DNA from: Paracoccaceae bacterium
GTDB lineage: Bacteria; Pseudomonadota; Alphaproteobacteria; Rhodobacterales; Rhodobacteraceae
NCBI GenBank assembly: GCA_016764835.1
Contig: JAESRD010000018.1
Span: forward strand, 1 to 8,129
Reading direction: 5' to 3'
DNA length: 8,129 nt
Positions 7,401-8,129 of this stretch are shown here, piece by piece. The position numbers and the translations under genes were made by a program. The notes beneath the pieces are model-generated. The model saw only the letters and a program-made list of their open reading frames with translations. It did not search any database and was not told the origin of the DNA. Positions within the stretch are counted from its first letter, which is position 1. Every line of letters begins with the position of its first letter.

Positions 7401-8129
7401 GGCGCTATGTCGCGGTGTGGGAACAAGCCGTCCCAAAAGTCGAACCATTCGCGGGCCTCGGGAAACGCCATAAGCGTCTCGCCCAACATGCCCTGATATT
7501 GTGCGCCTTCGCCGGGGAAGATGAAGGCCAACTTTCCCTCAAGCGGTTTGTCGGCGGCGAAAAGACCTGTGCGCAACCGGAAGCGCGGCTTGCCCGCCTC
7601 TAGCCTATCAGCGCCCTTGCCCAGCTTGGTCAAAAGGTCGTCATAATCTTTAGCGGTAAAGGCCAGCCGCGCCGGGCCGCTGCCAGCATTTGCGGCAAAA
7701 TAAGCGGCGAGCGATGATAGTTCAGTACCCGAATGCGCGGCCAGCTCAGCTTCCATAACACGGGCGCGCGCGGCCAAAGCGGCCGGGTCGGCGGCGCTGA
7801 TGCAAAACAGCTCAGTGGTCCAGTGGCTCGGGGCCATGGCCGGGCCATCGGCCTCTTCGAGCACCGCATGGGCGTTGATCCCGCCAAAGCCAAATGCGTT
7901 AACCGCCGCGCGCCGTTTGGTGCCGGTTGGCGCCAGCCAAGGGCGCGGCTGGTTGTTGACGTAGAGCGCCGTGGTCTCGAACCCCAGCTCTGCGCGGACC
8001 GTGTCGCACAGAGTTGGCGGCAGGGTTTTATGGTAAAGCGCGAGGCTGGTTTTGATCAACCCGGCAGCACCAGCGGCGGGAATACAGTGACCGATCATCG
8101 ACTTAACCGAACCAATGGCGGTGCTTGGC
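4478..8129 (-). CDS. Type I polyketide/fatty-acid synthase: KS (partial)-AT-DH-phosphopantetheinyl transferase
   Basis: The frame is open to the right edge (at least 1216 residues). The ATG at 8098 is internal because the conserved ketosynthase text SVKS runs through it. Numbering from that ATG: the KS tail (to 82) has S-V-K-S-M-I-G-H with the third catalytic His4, and NAFGFGGINAH (67-77). The acyltransferase (about 187-545) starts FIFPGEGAQ, has nucleophile Ser291 in G-H-S-S-G and His406 in YHTPLF. A linker (about 560-675) has an Ala-rich part and the helix 'SLMQQFLDIQGNIM' (628-641). The double-hotdog dehydratase (about 675-955) has D-x-F-I-A-H-H (681-687), FHGPLFQG (810-817) and Asp859/His863 in D-Q-T-G-H. 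The Sfp-type phosphopantetheinyl transferase (about 1000-1206) has G-V-D-M-E (Asp1109, Glu1111) and WCAKES-x-x-K (Glu1149). No carrier-protein GxDS motif or ketoreductase Rossmann fold is visible, so those must act in trans or lie upstream. The layout recalls enediyne, PUFA and heterocyst-glycolipid synthases. The product is unknown. Confidence 0.92.
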   Translation of the reverse strand, partial: PSTAIGSVKSMIGHCIPAAGAAGLIKTSLALYHKTLPPTLCDTVRAELGFETTALYVNNQPRPWLAPTGTKRRAAVNAFGFGGINAHAVLEEADGPAMAPSHWTTELFCISAADPAALAARARVMEAELAAHSGTELSSLAAYFAANAGSGPARLAFTAKDYDDLLTKLGKGADRLEAGKPRFRLRTGLFAADKPLEGKLAFIFPGEGAQYQGMLGETLMAFPEAREWFDFWDGLFPHRDIAPSTSVFPPPTTLSPELEKDLGERLFGLELGSESMFIAAQALLAVTKKLEIKPDAVVGHSSGEHSALAAAGIFGATDSADERADFANRIRSLNRLYQEIEAAGGIEGGALLTVGGVSRKRILEMTAAEPGLHLALDNCQHQAVLYGDRPLMEKVADALRQEGGITSFLPFDRPYHTPLFVGVAEKVAGVYADMEFRVPDLPIYSCATAAPMPNDPREIRVLAAGQWAARVRFTETIERLYADGVRLFLEVGPSANLTGFADDILKGRDAVCVAMDSRRRGGLDYLLQAMAQVWVSGRDMNIEALFASRVIDPVDLTVAPKPSRKRWIDNHLPYIRLPDDVAAPLAAELAQGRAVAPAVANILAPSAAVKIASNANISAIMPAQPATIGNDTVGNHFSLMQQFLDIQGNIMEAALGEGETAPQEWVPPLLHRIKQDENSLRAESDFDPLLDPFIAHHVLYAFEVSDADPDLQALPVLPLAVSLEMVAEAAAALTGIVPQALENVRARDWVAFDNGPATLTTLAQRLSDDRVAVQLKRGDTLLFEAEAVLGDAVPAAALPPPTAPKPPVWTEEQLYTTGMFHGPLFQGVARINGWDEGGLNATLKDMPLDGFFSDGSAPEGLLLNPALLDQTGHITAFWIAQGLGTDFSSFPSSIDRITLLDARVEATGGAQLSGRISFLDAQGNRQNGPDGARFLQGDFDCVAADGHLIAQVRGWKDRFFNVPHAFYEARYRTREAWYGAPAPLAAPDDVTLWSVPAFPLGFLEDAGGIWTRVLVTTILSASERTAYAALKGPGKRRRDWLMGRIALKEAVRAWIMKHHDLLLLPADIIIGNAPSGRPFVAAETLEILGVPGPVPVVSLSHSGGAALAACSAARAIGVDMELVGSVDPQLLAQGAFNPDELAFLGDSPAALTAGWCAKESVAKAFGQGLTGRPRSFKLVALDLSAGTATVDTPEGMRLQVQLVQHDDMVLAAAMAD
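6181..6350 (-). other. AT-rich, codon-atypical segment in the AT-DH linker of the synthase
   Basis: By hand count this 170-base segment is about 43% GC (73 of 170), while the 60 bases at 6361-6420 are 63% (38 of 60). It encodes residues about 584-640 of the synthase (numbered from 8098). Codons here include GTA, GCA, CCT, TTA, ATA, TCA and AAT, which are rare in the rest of this gene. It contains short direct repeats: ATGTTAGC at 6279 and 6324, AGGTGCTA at 6314 and 6338. The frame stays open throughout. Confidence 0.8.

Noticed and set aside
8096..8098. ATG as true start of the synthase gene
   Set aside because: The frame continues to the window edge and the codons before it encode the conserved ketosynthase text GSVKS, so the gene is cut by the window.

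Overview
The window looks like accessory chromosomal DNA from a GC-rich alphaproteobacterium. A Rhodobacterales-type host is my best guess, judged from codon use, a TAAGGAGGTGATC-type ribosome binding site and the gene families present. It is densely coded: five protein genes, two of them cut by the window edges, and no gene-free stretch longer than about 213 bases. I see no RNA genes, insertion sequences or CRISPR arrays.

Left part, minus strand (1-1921): a secreted PHB-depolymerase/LpqC-like serine esterase (905-1921), followed after only 3 bases by a sulfotransferase-fold protein (1-901, running off the left edge). The latter has lost the residues that bind the sulfate donor PAPS, so it looks like a catalytically dead paralogue of the next gene.

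Middle, plus strand (2135-4418): a divergent intergenic region, then a two-gene operon. It encodes a PAPS-dependent sulfotransferase with both cofactor motifs intact (2135-3040) and, 4 bases later, a cytoplasmic seven-bladed beta-propeller protein of unrecognised family (3045-4418). A Rho-independent terminator closes this operon.

Right part, minus strand (4478-8129): a large, convergently transcribed type I polyketide/fatty-acid synthase, cut at its N-terminus by the right edge. The visible domain order is ketosynthase tail, acyltransferase, linker, dehydratase, phosphopantetheinyl transferase. It recalls PUFA, heterocyst-glycolipid and enediyne synthases, but no carrier protein or ketoreductase is visible in this part. 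The linker where those domains would normally sit is markedly AT-rich and uses different codons from the rest of the gene.

Taken together, the locus could make a polyketide or unusual fatty acyl product that is then sulfated, with a periplasmic esterase acting on it or a related ester. That link is inferred from proximity only; the product is unknown.
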